A stretch of DNA of 64,000 bases. It comes from Ichthyophis bannanicus (taxonomy: Eukaryota; Chordata; Amphibia; Gymnophiona; Ichthyophiidae). The DNA is taken from NCBI GenBank assembly GCA_033557465.1, contig CM066033.1, forward strand, positions 20,213,080 to 20,277,079, given 5' to 3'. The notes below the pieces were generated by a model. That model worked only from the letters and a program-made list of their open reading frames with translations, ran no database searches and was not told the DNA's origin. Position numbers and translations under genes: made by a program. This document shows positions 41,396 through 51,659 of this stretch, one piece after another (the stretch's first letter is position 1; each line of letters starts with the position of its first letter).

Positions 41396-41850
41396 AACAG
41401 AGCTTAAAGATTCCAAATTACCCCTGCCTACCGATAACCAGCCCTCACTTGGTTTGCAGCGTGTCATGCTGTGAGGGCTTGTGTGCAAGTGATGCTGAGG
41501 GGTAGGCTTTCGGTAGTTTAACTACTGGCAGGTTCTCCCAAGATGGACAGGTCTCAGCTGAGGTGCCAGACCAAGACAAACCACCCATCTGGGCCGCAGT
41601 AGAATGGGGCATTGTTGGCGGCGGAGGATCATATTTCTGTGGCAACAGCAATAGCACTAAACTTAAACAGTGCAGAAGAAAGGCCTGACAATCTTACTTC
41701 CGTATCTTGCCACAAAAACCCAATGGATAGTCACAACAAAACAAATTGCACAAATTCCATAGTGCTGGAAGATGAGACTCCCCAGGTTGGAAGGCACTAA
41801 ACTAGCTATTGGGGAGGAGCTGAAGACTTTTCAGATTAAAGCCAGCATTT
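41396..41850 (+). other. Probable 5' UTR of the BovB-type element
   Basis: No conserved frame. GGTTGGAAGGCACTAAACTA, then GCTATTGGGGAGGAGCTGAA (41786-41825), resembles the leader before the endonuclease of RTE/BovB elements. The exact start is not visible and is placed near 41470. Confidence 0.45.
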
Positions 41851-41935
41851 ATTATGTGGTTGGATCAAAATCCTCGGGACGACTGACTGCTGATTTAGCT
41901 GTGCATGAAATGAGAGACAGAAGCTGCAAAGATGT

Positions 41936-42573
41936 CTAACATATTGGGACATGGAACATACGAAGCATGAACCAAGGGAAGTTGGAGGTGATCTAAAATA
42001 AAATGGAACATGTTCAACTTGATCTGTTGGGTGTCAGCGAACTAAAATAGGCTGGCACTGGGCATTTTGCATCAGATGATCACATGGTCTACTGTGCTGG
42101 AAATGAAAGACAAAGAAGAAGTGGTGTTGAATTTATAATTAAGAAGAAACTTGCAAGAACTGTAATGAAAAACAATGCAGTCAGTGATTGCTTAATTTCT
42201 TTTTGTCTATGAGGAATGCCTTTCAACACAACTATAATTCAAGCATATGCCCCAACAACAGCCGCAGAAGAGAATGAAATTGATGAGTTCTACAAACAAG
42301 TAAAAGCTGAAATTGACAGAACATGCAAACAGGATATCCTGATAGTCATGCAAAAGTTGGCAACAAAGAAGAAGGCAAAATGGTTGGAAAATATGGACTT
42401 GGCAACAGAAATGAAGCTGGAGAAAGACTGATAGAATTCTGCAAGACCAACGATCTATTCATCTCAAACACCTTCTTCTAGCAACACAAGTGGCGACTGT
42501 ACACATGGACTTCACCCAATGGATGGTACAAAAATCAAATTGACTACATCTGTGGAAGTCAATGATGGAAATA
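41936..42573 (+). pseudogene. RTE/BovB endonuclease, N-terminal part
   Basis: Decayed AP endonuclease: ILGTWNIRSMNQGKLEVI, DLLGVSELK, GMPFNTTIIQAYAPTTAAEE, NEIDEFYKQVKAEID and, close to the insertion, a TFFXQHKWRLYTWTSPNGW-like stretch with DYICGS. Several stops and frame changes. Confidence 0.75.
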
Positions 42574-43369
42574 CTCTATACCAGTGATGGCTAACCTTTT
42601 TGAGCCCGAGTGCCCAAACTGCCGCACAAAACCAAAGAATTTCCTCAAAGTGCCAGCACGTCAATTTGCATAAATATTTGCATAATGCTAACATACACTA
42701 ACTTTTAGTAAACATGTCTCTTAATGAGTGTATGGATAAAGACAGACTAAAAGATTTCTACATTACTATAATCCAGTGCCAACCGCCAGGCACATTAGGA
42801 ACTACTACAAACACTGCCCATTTAGAACCAATAGCAAACCCGCCGTATCCTAACAGCACTACCAGGACTCACAAAGCACCATACCATACCTATCAAAAGG
42901 CAACACTGCAAATATTAAACCAATACATTTCAGAGAATAACAATACATGACCTACTGGGGAAAGAGAACAAGTGGCAATGTCAAAAAGGAATTACATAAA
43001 CAGAATACCTCAGCTCAGTTACACAGTTGCAATTGCTCCAGCCACTTTCTTCTGGTTTCTTCATGTTTTCTGCTAACTCTCCATCATCTGCTGTCCATTT
43101 GTCCTTTCTTCTCTCTTCTAGTTTTTTTTTTCCATTCTCTCTCTCTACATCCGCTTTAACATACTAATCTTTCTCCTTTTGCTCTTTCCTCATTCCTATT
43201 TCATCCACTCAAATTTTACCCCTCCATCCTCAATCCCCACTTACTCTCCCAATACCCGGCCAATTGTAGATTTTTTATCCCTCCCACACAAAATATTTTT
43301 CCCCTCTCCATTTTACTCTCCCAGCCCCATCCCATTCTAATCCTCCCCCAACATCAGCTCCCTTCTAGT

Positions 43370-44400
43370 TCCAACCTCACCCAGCATCCATTCCCTTCTA
43401 GTCCCTGCATCAGCCCATTTCCAGTCCTAGCCCCCCATCAGCCCATTTCCAGTCCTAGCAACCCCCCAACCCAATACCAGTCCTAGCCCCCCCCCATCAA
43501 CCCACTTCCAGTCCTAAATCCCCATCACCCCATTTTCAGTTTAAGCCCCCCCTATAACCCATTACCAGTCCTAACCCCCATCACCCCATTTCCAGACAGC
43601 CCCCATCAGCCCAAAGCCCATTACCAGTCCTAACCCCCCATAGCCCATTACCAGTCCTAACCCCTCATCACCCCATTTCCAGACAGCCCCCATCAGCCCA
43701 CAGCCCATTACCAGTCCTAACCCCCCCTAGCCCATTAGCAGTCCTAACCCCCCCTAGCCCATTACCAGTCCTAACCCCCCCTAGCCCATTAGCAGTCCTA
43801 ACCCCCCCTAGCCCTTTAGCAGTCCTAACCCCCCCATAGCCCATTAGCAGTCCTAACCCCCCTAGCCCTTTAGCAGTCCTAACCCCCCCATAGCCCACTA
43901 GCAGCCCTAACCCCCCCAACGCCCCTTAGCAGTCCTCACCCCCCCTAGCCCTTTAGCAGTCCTCACCCCCCCAAGCCCTTTAGCTGTCCTAACCCCACCC
44001 TCGACCAGTAGCAGTCCTAACCCCCCATCGCCCCTTAGCAGTCCTAACCCCCCCGAGGCCTTTAGCAGTGCTAACCCCCCCATAGCCCATTAGCAGTACT
44101 AACCCCCCCCATAGCCCATTACCAGTCCTAACCCCCCATCACCCCATTTCCAGACAGCCCCCATCAGCCCACAGCCCATTAGCAGTCCTACCCCCCCCCG
44201 CCTGCCCCCCCCGCCCGCCCGCCCGCTAGCAGTCCTAACCCCCCCAGCCCATTAACAGTCCTAACCCCCCCTAGCCCATTACCAGTCGTAACCCCCCCCT
44301 CCCGCCCGCACGCCCTTTAGCAGTCCTAACCCCCCCCCAGCCCATTAGCAGTCCTAACCCCCCCCCCTAGCCCATTAGAAGTCCTAACCCCTCCCCCCCT
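43370..44400 (+). repeat. C-rich minisatellite, 24-27 bp units
   Basis: Dozens of imperfect units of the type CCCATTAGCAGTCCTAACCC, separated by runs of C. The minus strand can be read as GGVRTANGL repeats, which is a by-product. The C runs vary in length from 4 to 8, as expected from slippage. Confidence 0.9.
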
Positions 44401-44455
44401 GGCAAATTTAAAAAAAAAAAAAGCTGGCTCTGGCTGCTGCCGCTGCCGTGGCAGA

Positions 44456-44730
44456 ATGCAATGTCCCGCGGGGCCCCCTCCGCCCGCTAAGCCCCTCTGC
44501 AAGGGCTTTCAGATTCGCGAGGGAGAGCGTCTCCCTCGCGTCTCTGTTAAGCCCGCAGGGGCTAATGGGAAATTTCCCATCAGTCCCTCGCGTCTAAAGG
44601 GGCTGATGGGAAATTTCCCATTAGCCCCTGCGGGCTTAACAGAGACGCGAGGGAGACGCTCTCCCTCGCGAATCTGAAAGCCCTTGCAGAGGGGCTTAGC
44701 GGGCGGAGGGGGCCCCGCGGGACACTGCAT
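44456..44730. repeat. Long hairpin: 128-bp arms, 19-nt loop
   Basis: 44456-44583 and 44603-44730 are reverse complements with a single mismatch (ATGCAATG against CAGTGCAT). The loop is 44584-44602. Weaker complementarity goes on outwards to about 44434 and 44757. Smaller palindromes lie inside each arm (CGCGAGGGAGAGCGTCTCCC and AATGGGAAATTTCCCATT). Confidence 0.95.
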
Positions 44731-44866
44731 TCTGCCCTTGCCGCGTCCGCGGCAGCAGTCAGAGCCAGCTTTTTCTTTTTTGCGGACCTTCCCGCGTGCC
44801 AGCTGCAAGGCCTTCGCGTGCCACAGCTGGCACGCGTGCCATAGGTTCGCCATCACTGCTCTATAC

Positions 44867-46638
44867 CATCAACAAAGACAAAACCTGGAGCTGACTATGG
44901 TACAGATCACCATCTACTAGTATGCAAACACAATCTAAAGTTGAAAAAGGTCAAGCCACTTATGAAAGTAGCAAAATACGACCTTGAGAATATATCACTG
45001 GAATTTAAAGACTGCAAAATCGATTTGCTGCTTTAGATACAAATGACAGAGCTCCAGAATACTTACGGGAAGAGAGCAATAAGGCTGTGTTTGGAAGAAA
45101 GTGAGAAGTCTCTACAAAAGGTGAAAAAGCAAAAACGGTCAAAATGGATGACTGATGAAACTCTGAAAATTGCCCAGAAACGAAGAGAAACAGAAGTCAA
45201 AAGAGAAAGAAAGGCAGTCGCAGAATTCAGAGATCTTCAACGTGCAGAAAGACAAGACAAGGAGAAGTACTACAATGTCACATTACAGGAAATAGAAGCA
45301 GAAACTATTAGAGGAAGAACAAGATCGGCTTTCCCATAGAAGTATTACAGCAATCTGATAAAGCTGTTACCATACTTACAAGGAAATTTGGAAGAAGAAA
45401 TATCATGGCCAACTGGAAAAGATCTATGTTTATACCAACACTAAAGAAAAGTGATTCAACTGACAGTAGAAATTATCGCACAACCGCTCTGATTCCACAT
45501 GCCAGCCAGATTCTACTGAAGATTATTCAACAGAGACTATACCATTCCTGGAACGAGAACTACCTGAAGTGCAAGTAGGTTTCAGGAAAGGGCGAGGTAT
45601 GAGAGACATCATCATAGATATAAGATGGATCCTTGAAAAGACTAAAGAATACCAAAAGGATATCTATGTGTACTTTACAGCAAGGCTTTTGACTGTGTAA
45701 ACCATGAGAAATTCTGGGCCACATTAAGAAGCATGGGTGTACCAGAAAACCTGATTGTTCTCGTGCGCAACCTTTGCATTGATAAAGAAGCAACACTTCA
45801 AAGGGAACAAGGAGAAACAGAATGATTTATAATCAGCAAAGGTGTAAGGGGGCATACTTTCCCCCACCTGTTTAATTTATTTGCAGAACAAATCATCAGA
45901 GAAGCAAGCTTGGTGGAAGACTCATCAACAACCTTCACTATGCTGATGATACCACATTACTGGCTGAAAATGAATACGATCTGAAACATTTGCTTCTCAA
46001 GATCAAGGAACAGTCTTAAAATGGGCCTGCACCTTAATGTAAAGAAGACAAAAATCATGAAATAATGAACAACTGTAACCTACTTGGATCAACTATCAAT
46101 AAAGAAGCAACAAACAGTCAAGAAATCTGACGACGCATTGCTCTTGGTAGAATGGCTATGAAGAACTTAGACAAAATTCTCAAGAGCAGAGATGTCTCTC
46201 TCCATACAAAAATTCAACTTGTTCAAGCCATGGCATTTTTAATAATGTCATATGGATTCAAAAGTTGGACAGTGAAAAAGACACGACAGGAAGAAAATTG
46301 ATGCCTTTGAATTATGGTGCTGGTCACAAATACTGTGTATACCATGGATTGCCTGAAGAACAAATCAGTCAATACTAGAGATCAAACCTAAGCTTTCTTT
46401 AGAAGTTCAGATGACACGACTTTGACTTTCATACTTTGGACATGTCATGCGAAGAGAGAGATCATTAGAGAAAGACATCATGCTTGGCATAGTAGAAGGT
46501 CAACGCAAAAAAGGAAGGCCAGCAATGAGATGGATCAATACAATAACAGCAGCTATGGGTGCCATTCTGTCAACAGTGAGACGCCTGACTGAAGACCGAA
46601 CACAGTTTAGAACAACTATCCAGAGGGTCGCCACTTAA
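44867..46638 (+). pseudogene. RTE/BovB endonuclease end and reverse transcriptase
   Basis: Resumes with the end of the endonuclease (GADYGTDHHLLVCKHNLKLK, with the SDH-like TDHH) and a Lys-rich connector (45043-45339). RT follows in many frames, with NWKRSMFIPTLKKSDSTDSR, NYRTTALIPHASQILLKI and the catalytic LHYADDTTLLAEN near 45940. The RTE-typical end is HVMRRERSLEKDIMLG, then KKGRPAMRWINTI. It is heavily decayed. Confidence 0.8.
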
Positions 46639-46655
46639 CAATAACAACAACCAAT

Positions 46656-46758
46656 AACCAGATTAATATGAATAAAATATGACATCTAAATTGCTTGTAT
46701 GTAAATGCTAGAAGTCTTAAAAAAAAAGATGGGAGAGTTAGAATATATAACACTAAAG
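46656..46758 (+). mobile_element. CR1-B LINE, first part (split by the DIRS)
   Basis: Reads LYVNARSLKKKDGRVRIYNT, the first endonuclease block of CR1-type elements, and breaks off at the DIRS end. The same endonuclease resumes at 55654. Confidence 0.7.
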
Positions 46759-46932
46759 AAGTAATTAGAGCTTACCTGCTAATTAGTTTTCCTGAAGGAA
46801 CTCCAGTCCAGTCCCTTTCCTCTGGGTTGTGCTCCCTTTTCAGCAGCTTGGAGACTGAGTACATCATCCTTTTGATGACACTGGAGTATATATACCATTC
46901 GCACCTCCCACCACCTCCAGTATCCTATTGAC
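46759..46932 (-). repeat. Terminal repeat of the antisense DIRS (3' end)
   Basis: 46841-46925 (CAGCTTGGAGACTGAGTACA, TGATGACACTGGAGTATATA) is complementary to about 55519-55600 at the other end. Confidence 0.8.
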
Positions 46933-47279
46933 AAAGCAAACGTAATGGAGAGACAATGAAACAGAGTAAAACTAAAAATTCCACTAACTATAACTAACCG
47001 GAAAAATTGTAAACCATTCTTAACCTTTCTCCTATCACTATTCATACTACCTCCCCCTTAACCCCAGGAGGATTTCCCCACCTCCCCGAAGAAGAGGAGG
47101 AGGCTTACCTGAATCATAATTTGCCCCCCAAAAGTCTCCGGACAGGGGGCACCCACTGGTCCATTCTGCCGCTCTGAGTCCACCCTCTCAGCGATGAGCC
47201 TTCTGAAAGGGAATAACACTATCGCATATAACCTCTTCGGGCCGAAGACGCCACTTCGCAGAAACCTGGGTGGGATCAG

Positions 47280-47393
47280 GGACTGGACTGGAGTTCCACC
47301 AGGAATGCTAATTAGCAGGTAAGCTCTAATTACTCCTTCCTAAGCGTCCCTCCAGCCCAGTCCCTTTTCTCTGGGATGTAACAGAGCATTTCA
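47280..47393 (-). repeat. Internal complementary region of the antisense DIRS
   Basis: GGGACTGGACTGGAGTTCCA, then GCTAATTAGCAGGTAAGCTC, is complementary to the left edge. CTTCCTAAGCGTCCCTCCAG is complementary to the right edge at 55630-55653. Confidence 0.8.
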
Positions 47394-47432
47394 AGAATGG
47401 GAGGCACCCACGATACCGGACCGAAGAGCCGC

Positions 47433-48358
47433 TCACCTAACCTCAGCATCTCCGGCTGCCTGACCATCTAAGCGAAAGTACTTGGTGAATGTATGCAGGT
47501 AGGCCCACGTAGCCACCCTACAGATGTCTAGCGGCGGAACCAGACTGAATTCCGCCCACGAGGCCGCCTGCGCCCGCGTAGAATGAGCCCTGAAAACCCC
47601 CGGCATGGGTCTTCTTTTCAGAATGTACGCCGAAGCAATGGCTTCCTTAATCCATCTGGAAATTGAAGCCTTGGCTGCCGCCTCCTCTTTCTGTGGTCCC
47701 CCAAACAAGACAAACAAACAAACTGATCTACGAAACGCTACCATCCTGTCAATATAGTGCTTCAGGACCCTGCACACATCCAATCGGTGCAAACGAGCAT
47801 CCATTGTCCTGCGCTACTCCTTTGAGTAGGCTGGAAGAGAAACCGGTTGATTCAAATGAAAGGGGGAGACTACTTTGGGCAAAAAGGAAGGTACCGTCTC
47901 CAGGACCACCTTTTCCTTGAAAAAACTCATGCATGGAGGCCGACATGAAAGTGCCCGGTGTTCCGAAATGCGTCTAGCTGAACAGATCGCGACCAAAAAC
48001 ACTGTTTTGAGGGTCAAGTCCTTCAGGGAGGCTCGCCCTATCAACTCAAAGGGATTCCCAGCTAGAGCGTTAAGCACGGGATTGAGGTCACAAGGAGGAA
48101 GTGAAGTGAGGATCTTTGCTGAGGCCTTAAACCTCTCACCACTTTAAAGACCTGCCTGACGTCTGAGTGTACCCCTAGTGACTTACCTTGAACCTTACCC
48201 CGGTAACAGGCAATAGCTGCTAGCTGCACTCTTAAGGAACTGGCAGCCAGGCCTTTCTGAAACCCGGCCTGTAAGTCCAAGACGTCCAGCACAGAGACCG
48301 CCATGGGCCTCTTTTCCCGGACCACACACCAGCCCTCAAAGATGCACCAGACTCTCAC
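47433..48358 (-). pseudogene. DIRS tyrosine recombinase, antisense
   Basis: Three pieces on the minus strand, N to C: 48358-48062 (LDLQAGFQKGLAASSLRVQL, ACYRGKVQGKSL), 48077-47814 (ICSARRISEHRALSCRPP, PFHLNQPVSLPA) and 47804-47433 (SVCLFVLFGGPQKEEAAAKA, FRAHSTRAQAASWAEFSL, FTKYFRLD). The His-x-x-Arg motif is kept, but the catalytic Tyr position reads KYFRLD against KHYRLD elsewhere, so the active residue may be displaced or lost. Frame changes separate the pieces. Confidence 0.8.
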
Positions 48359-48364
48359 ATAAGA

Positions 48365-48478
48365 GACGGCTAAGGGGAGCTATGATAGAAGTCTATAAAT
48401 TAATGAACAGAGTAGAATGGGTAAACGTAAATTGATTGTTTACATTATCAGAATATAGAAAGACTAGGGGACATATGG
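48365..48478 (+). repeat. CR1-B LINE C-terminal fragment, first part
   Basis: TAAGGGGAGCTATGATAGAA, then GTCTATAAATTAATGAACAG, matches 59535-59640. It continues at 51319 after the CR1-A insertion, with GACAT at both junctions. Confidence 0.75.
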
Positions 48479-51318
48479 AAAGCAGTGTGTATAAATGCCC
48501 GTAGCATGGGAAATAAGATCCCTGATGTTGAAGCTTTGGTGGGAGTGCCTGACTTGGATTTAGTGGCAGTTACAGAAACATGGTTCACAGAAAACCATGA
48601 TTCGGCTGTAACTATACCTGGCTATACTTTATTCAGAAGGGACAGGGTAGGAAGAAGGGGAGGAGGAGTGGCACTATATGTAAAGCTACTATTAAAGCTT
48701 TGGAATTACAGAGCTTAAAAGGGAGAGAGGAGGCATTGTGGGTTAAACTAGAAAGAGGGAAAGAGAAATCTATTTGCATTGGTGTGATATACAGACCTCC
48801 CTCACAAGAGGAAGAGGTGGACAGAGAGTTAATTGAAGACATACGCAGCATTGCTAGGAAAGGGGAAGTGCTACTGATAGGAGATTTCAATATGCCAGAT
48901 GCTGATTGGCACATTCCTGCTGCAGTATCATCTAGAAGTAAGGAGATCCTGGATTCTCTACAGGGAGAACTATTCAGGCAATTGGTAACAGACCCCACAC
49001 GTGAAGGGGCCATACTGGACTTGGTGCTTACCAATGGTGAAAGTGTTTCTGATGTTGTAGTGGCAGATCATTTTGCATCCAGTGATCACCAGATGGTATG
49101 GTTCAGTATTAGGATTTCGGCTGTTAGAATCCATTCCAAGGTGAGGATCTTAGACTTTAGGAAGACTAACTTTGCGAAGATGGGCCAATACCTCAGGGAG
49201 TCGTTAGTGGGATGGGAACAGCTGGGGGATGTAGAAAAACAGTGGGCAAAACTGAAAGGGGATATTTTAAGGGCAACAAACCTTTTTGTTAAAATGGTAA
49301 ATAAAGGCAAAAGGAAAAGAAGACCGCTATGGTTTTCGAAGGAAGTAGCTGAAAAAGTGAAGAAAAAGAGGGAGGCCTTCATGAAATACAAGAGATCACA
49401 GAGAGAGGAAGACAGGCATCTGTATTTGGAAAAACTTAGAGAAGCTAGCAAAGTAGTCAAGAAGGCAAAGATTCAAAAGGAGGAGGAAATAGCCAATGCA
49501 ATAAAATGGGGGGATAAGACATTTTTCAGATATATTAGTGAGAAGAGGAAGGGCAAAAGTGGTATTGTCAGACTCAAGGGTGCAGGGGGAGAATATGTAG
49601 AAGCTGATAAGGATAAAGCGGAATTGCTTAACAAATATTTTTGTTCTGTGTTCACAGATGAAGAACCAGGAGCAGGACCTCAGAAAACACCCACAAATAT
49701 GAACAGAAGCGAGGGACATCTTGAACAATTTTCAGAAGACTGTGTTCGTGAGAAACTATCGCAACTTAAAGTAGACAAAGCGATGGGACCGGATGGGATA
49801 CGCCCTAGAATACGGAGGGAACTTGGGGACGTTCTAGCAACTCCACTGACTGACCTTTTCAATGCCTCGTTGGAGTCGGGAGTGGTGCCAAAGGACTGGA
49901 GAGAGGCTCATGTGGTTCCTTTACACAAAAGCGGAAGTAAGGATGTGGTTGAAAACTACAGGCCGGTTAGTTTAACTTCGGTGGTGAGTAAATTATTGGA
50001 AACGCTGCTGAAAGAGAAAATAGTGAGGTTTCTGGAGTCCAGCGGATTACAGGATCCGAGGCAGCATGGATTCACCAGAGGCAGGTCTTGTCAGACAAAT
50101 CTGATTGATTTCTTTGACTGGGTGACCAGGGAGTTGGACTGAGGGAGGGCTCTAGATGTGGTGTATTTAGATTTCAGTAAAGCCTTTGACACTGTTCCTC
50201 ACAGGTGACTTATAAACAAACTGAGCACCCTAGGGATGGACCCTAAAGTTTCTGCTTGGGTTAGAAATTGGTTGGGTGGGAGGCGACAAAGAGTACAAGT
50301 AAATGAAGCTCACTCTGAGGAGAAGGATGTTACCAGTGGTGTGCCCCAGGGATCTGTCCTTGGTCCGATTCTTTTTAACATCTTTGTTAGTGATATAGCG
50401 GGAGGGCTGTCGGGTAAGGTTTGCCTCTTTGCAGATGATACCAAAATCTGCAATAGAGTAGATACCCAGGAAGGGGTAGATAACATGAGGAGGGATCTAG
50501 CTAAGCTTGAAGAATGGTCTAGAATTTGGCAGCTGGGATTTAATGTTAAAAAATGTAAGGTCATGCATTTGGGCTGCAGCAATCCAAGGGAGCAATACAG
50601 TATAGGAGGTGAAGTACCTTTGTCCACTAAAGAAGAGCGGGACCTAGGCGTGGTTGTGTCTGATGATCTTAAAGTAGCTAAACAGGTAGAAAAGGCGACG
50701 GCAAAAGCTAGAAGGATGCTTGGGTGCATACGGAGAGGAATGGCTAGCAGAAAAAAGGAGGTGATAATGCCTCTGTATAAGTCTTCGGTGCGACCTCATT
50801 TGGAGTATGGTGTGCAATTCTGGAGACCGCACCTTCAAAAGGATGTGAACAGGATGGAGTCGGTGCAGAGGGTTGCTACTAAAATGATTAATGGGCTTCA
50901 TTATAAAGCATATGAGGACAGACTTAAGGATCTTAATATGTACACCTTAGAGGAAAGGCAGGATAGAGGTGATATGATTGAGATGTTTAAATACCTCCGT
51001 GGCATAAATGTTCAGGGAGAGAGCCTCTTTCAATTGAAAGCAAGTTCTGCTACGAGGGGACATGGGATGAGGGTGAAGGGAGATAGATTCAGGAGTGATA
51101 TGCGGAAATATTTCTTTACGGAAAGAGTAGTGGATCCATGGAATAGTCTCCCAGTGGAGGTGGTAGAGATGAGGACAGTAACTGAATTCAAAAAAGCATG
51201 GGACCAACACAGAGGATCTCTAAAGGTAAAAAGTGGACTGTTGTAGTTGTTGATATGGAAGGACAGACTAGATAGGCCATGTGGTCTTTTTCTGTCATCA
51301 TGTTTCTATGTTTCTGTG
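48479..51318 (+). mobile_element. CR1-A LINE, plus strand
   Basis: It starts near the beginning of the endonuclease and ends in the tail GTGGTCTTTTTCTGTCATCA, then TGTTTCTATGTTTCTGTGACAT. It inserted in a CR1-B tail that is itself inside the DIRS. It is the longer sister of the antisense copy at 30276-32868. Confidence 0.9.
48485..51246 (+). pseudogene. CR1-A ORF2: endonuclease and reverse transcriptase
   Basis: Endonuclease blocks (INARSMGNKIPDVEALVGVP, LDLVAVTETWFTEN, GGGVALYVK; a frame change near 48700; IGVIYRPPSQEEE, LIGDFNMPDADWH, ASSDHQMVWFSI), then RT (AMGPDGIRPRIRREL, NYRPVSLTSVVSKL, YLDFSKAFDTVPH, SGVPQGSVLGPILFN, FADDTKICNRV) and the C-terminus to TAG 51244-51246. Two TGA stops (50140-50142 and near 50206) replace Arg codons that are intact in the antisense sister, consistent with CpG decay. 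Three breaks in total. Confidence 0.9.
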
Positions 51319-51575
51319 ACATGCAATGAAACTACAGGGTAAACTATTTAAGACAAATAAAAGAAAATAATAAGTTCCTGGAGGAAAGGTCCATAAACCA
51401 TTATTAAAAGGGGACCCAGGATATCAATGCTTAAGCAGAATACAAGCATTGTGGAACCTGTGTCTTTTAAGGAAACTGCTAGGTAAGTATGACCTAGATT
51501 GGCCACTATTGGAAACAGGATGCTGGGCTTGATGGACTTTGGTCTGACCCAGTATGGCATATCGTATGTTCTTAT
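51319..51575 (+). repeat. CR1-B LINE 3' tail, second part
   Basis: Continues the CR1-B fragment (GCAATGAAACTACAGGGTAA, AAGTTCCTGGAGGAAAGGTC, GGGCTTGATGGACTTTGGTC) and ends in CGTATGTTCTTATGAGAC. DIRS sequence resumes after it. Confidence 0.8.
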
Positions 51576-51659
51576 GAGACACAGGTCGAACGCTTCTGCA
51601 CATTTAGTAAGGTCGTGATCATCATCCTGGAGTACCCACGCTTTTGCAGCTTTGCCCTT

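Larger units (their letters stand above)
42582..44858. mobile_element. Non-autonomous hAT element with exact 8-bp duplication
   Basis: TIRs CAGTGATGGCTAACC (42582-42596) and GGTTCGCCATCACTG (44844-44858) differ at one position. CTCTATAC flanks it exactly on both sides (42574-42581 and 44859-44866). No transposase is inside. It holds a pyrimidine-rich minisatellite (about 43370-44400) and a very long hairpin (44456-44730). Confidence 0.95.
41470..46655 (+). mobile_element. RTE/BovB-type LINE split by a hAT element
   Basis: Endonuclease (41936-42573), then a 2.28-kb hAT insertion (42582-44858), then the rest of the endonuclease, RT and C-terminus (44867-46638). The reading sense fits across the insertion once one CTCTATAC duplicate is disregarded. 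The 3' end (AACAATAACAACAACC) resembles simple RTE tails. Stops are frequent throughout, so it is an old copy. Confidence 0.8.

Noticed and set aside
43668..43919. Minus-strand frame with GGVRTANGL repeats
   Set aside because: It is the translation of the C-rich minisatellite and carries no sign of a gene.
44456..44856. Two nearly identical proteins on opposite strands
   Set aside because: They are the two arms of the long hairpin read on each strand, not genes.
49086..50901. Several minus-strand frames across CR1-A
   Set aside because: They mirror the plus-strand ORF2. The same shadows appear on the plus strand over the antisense copy at 30384-32991.
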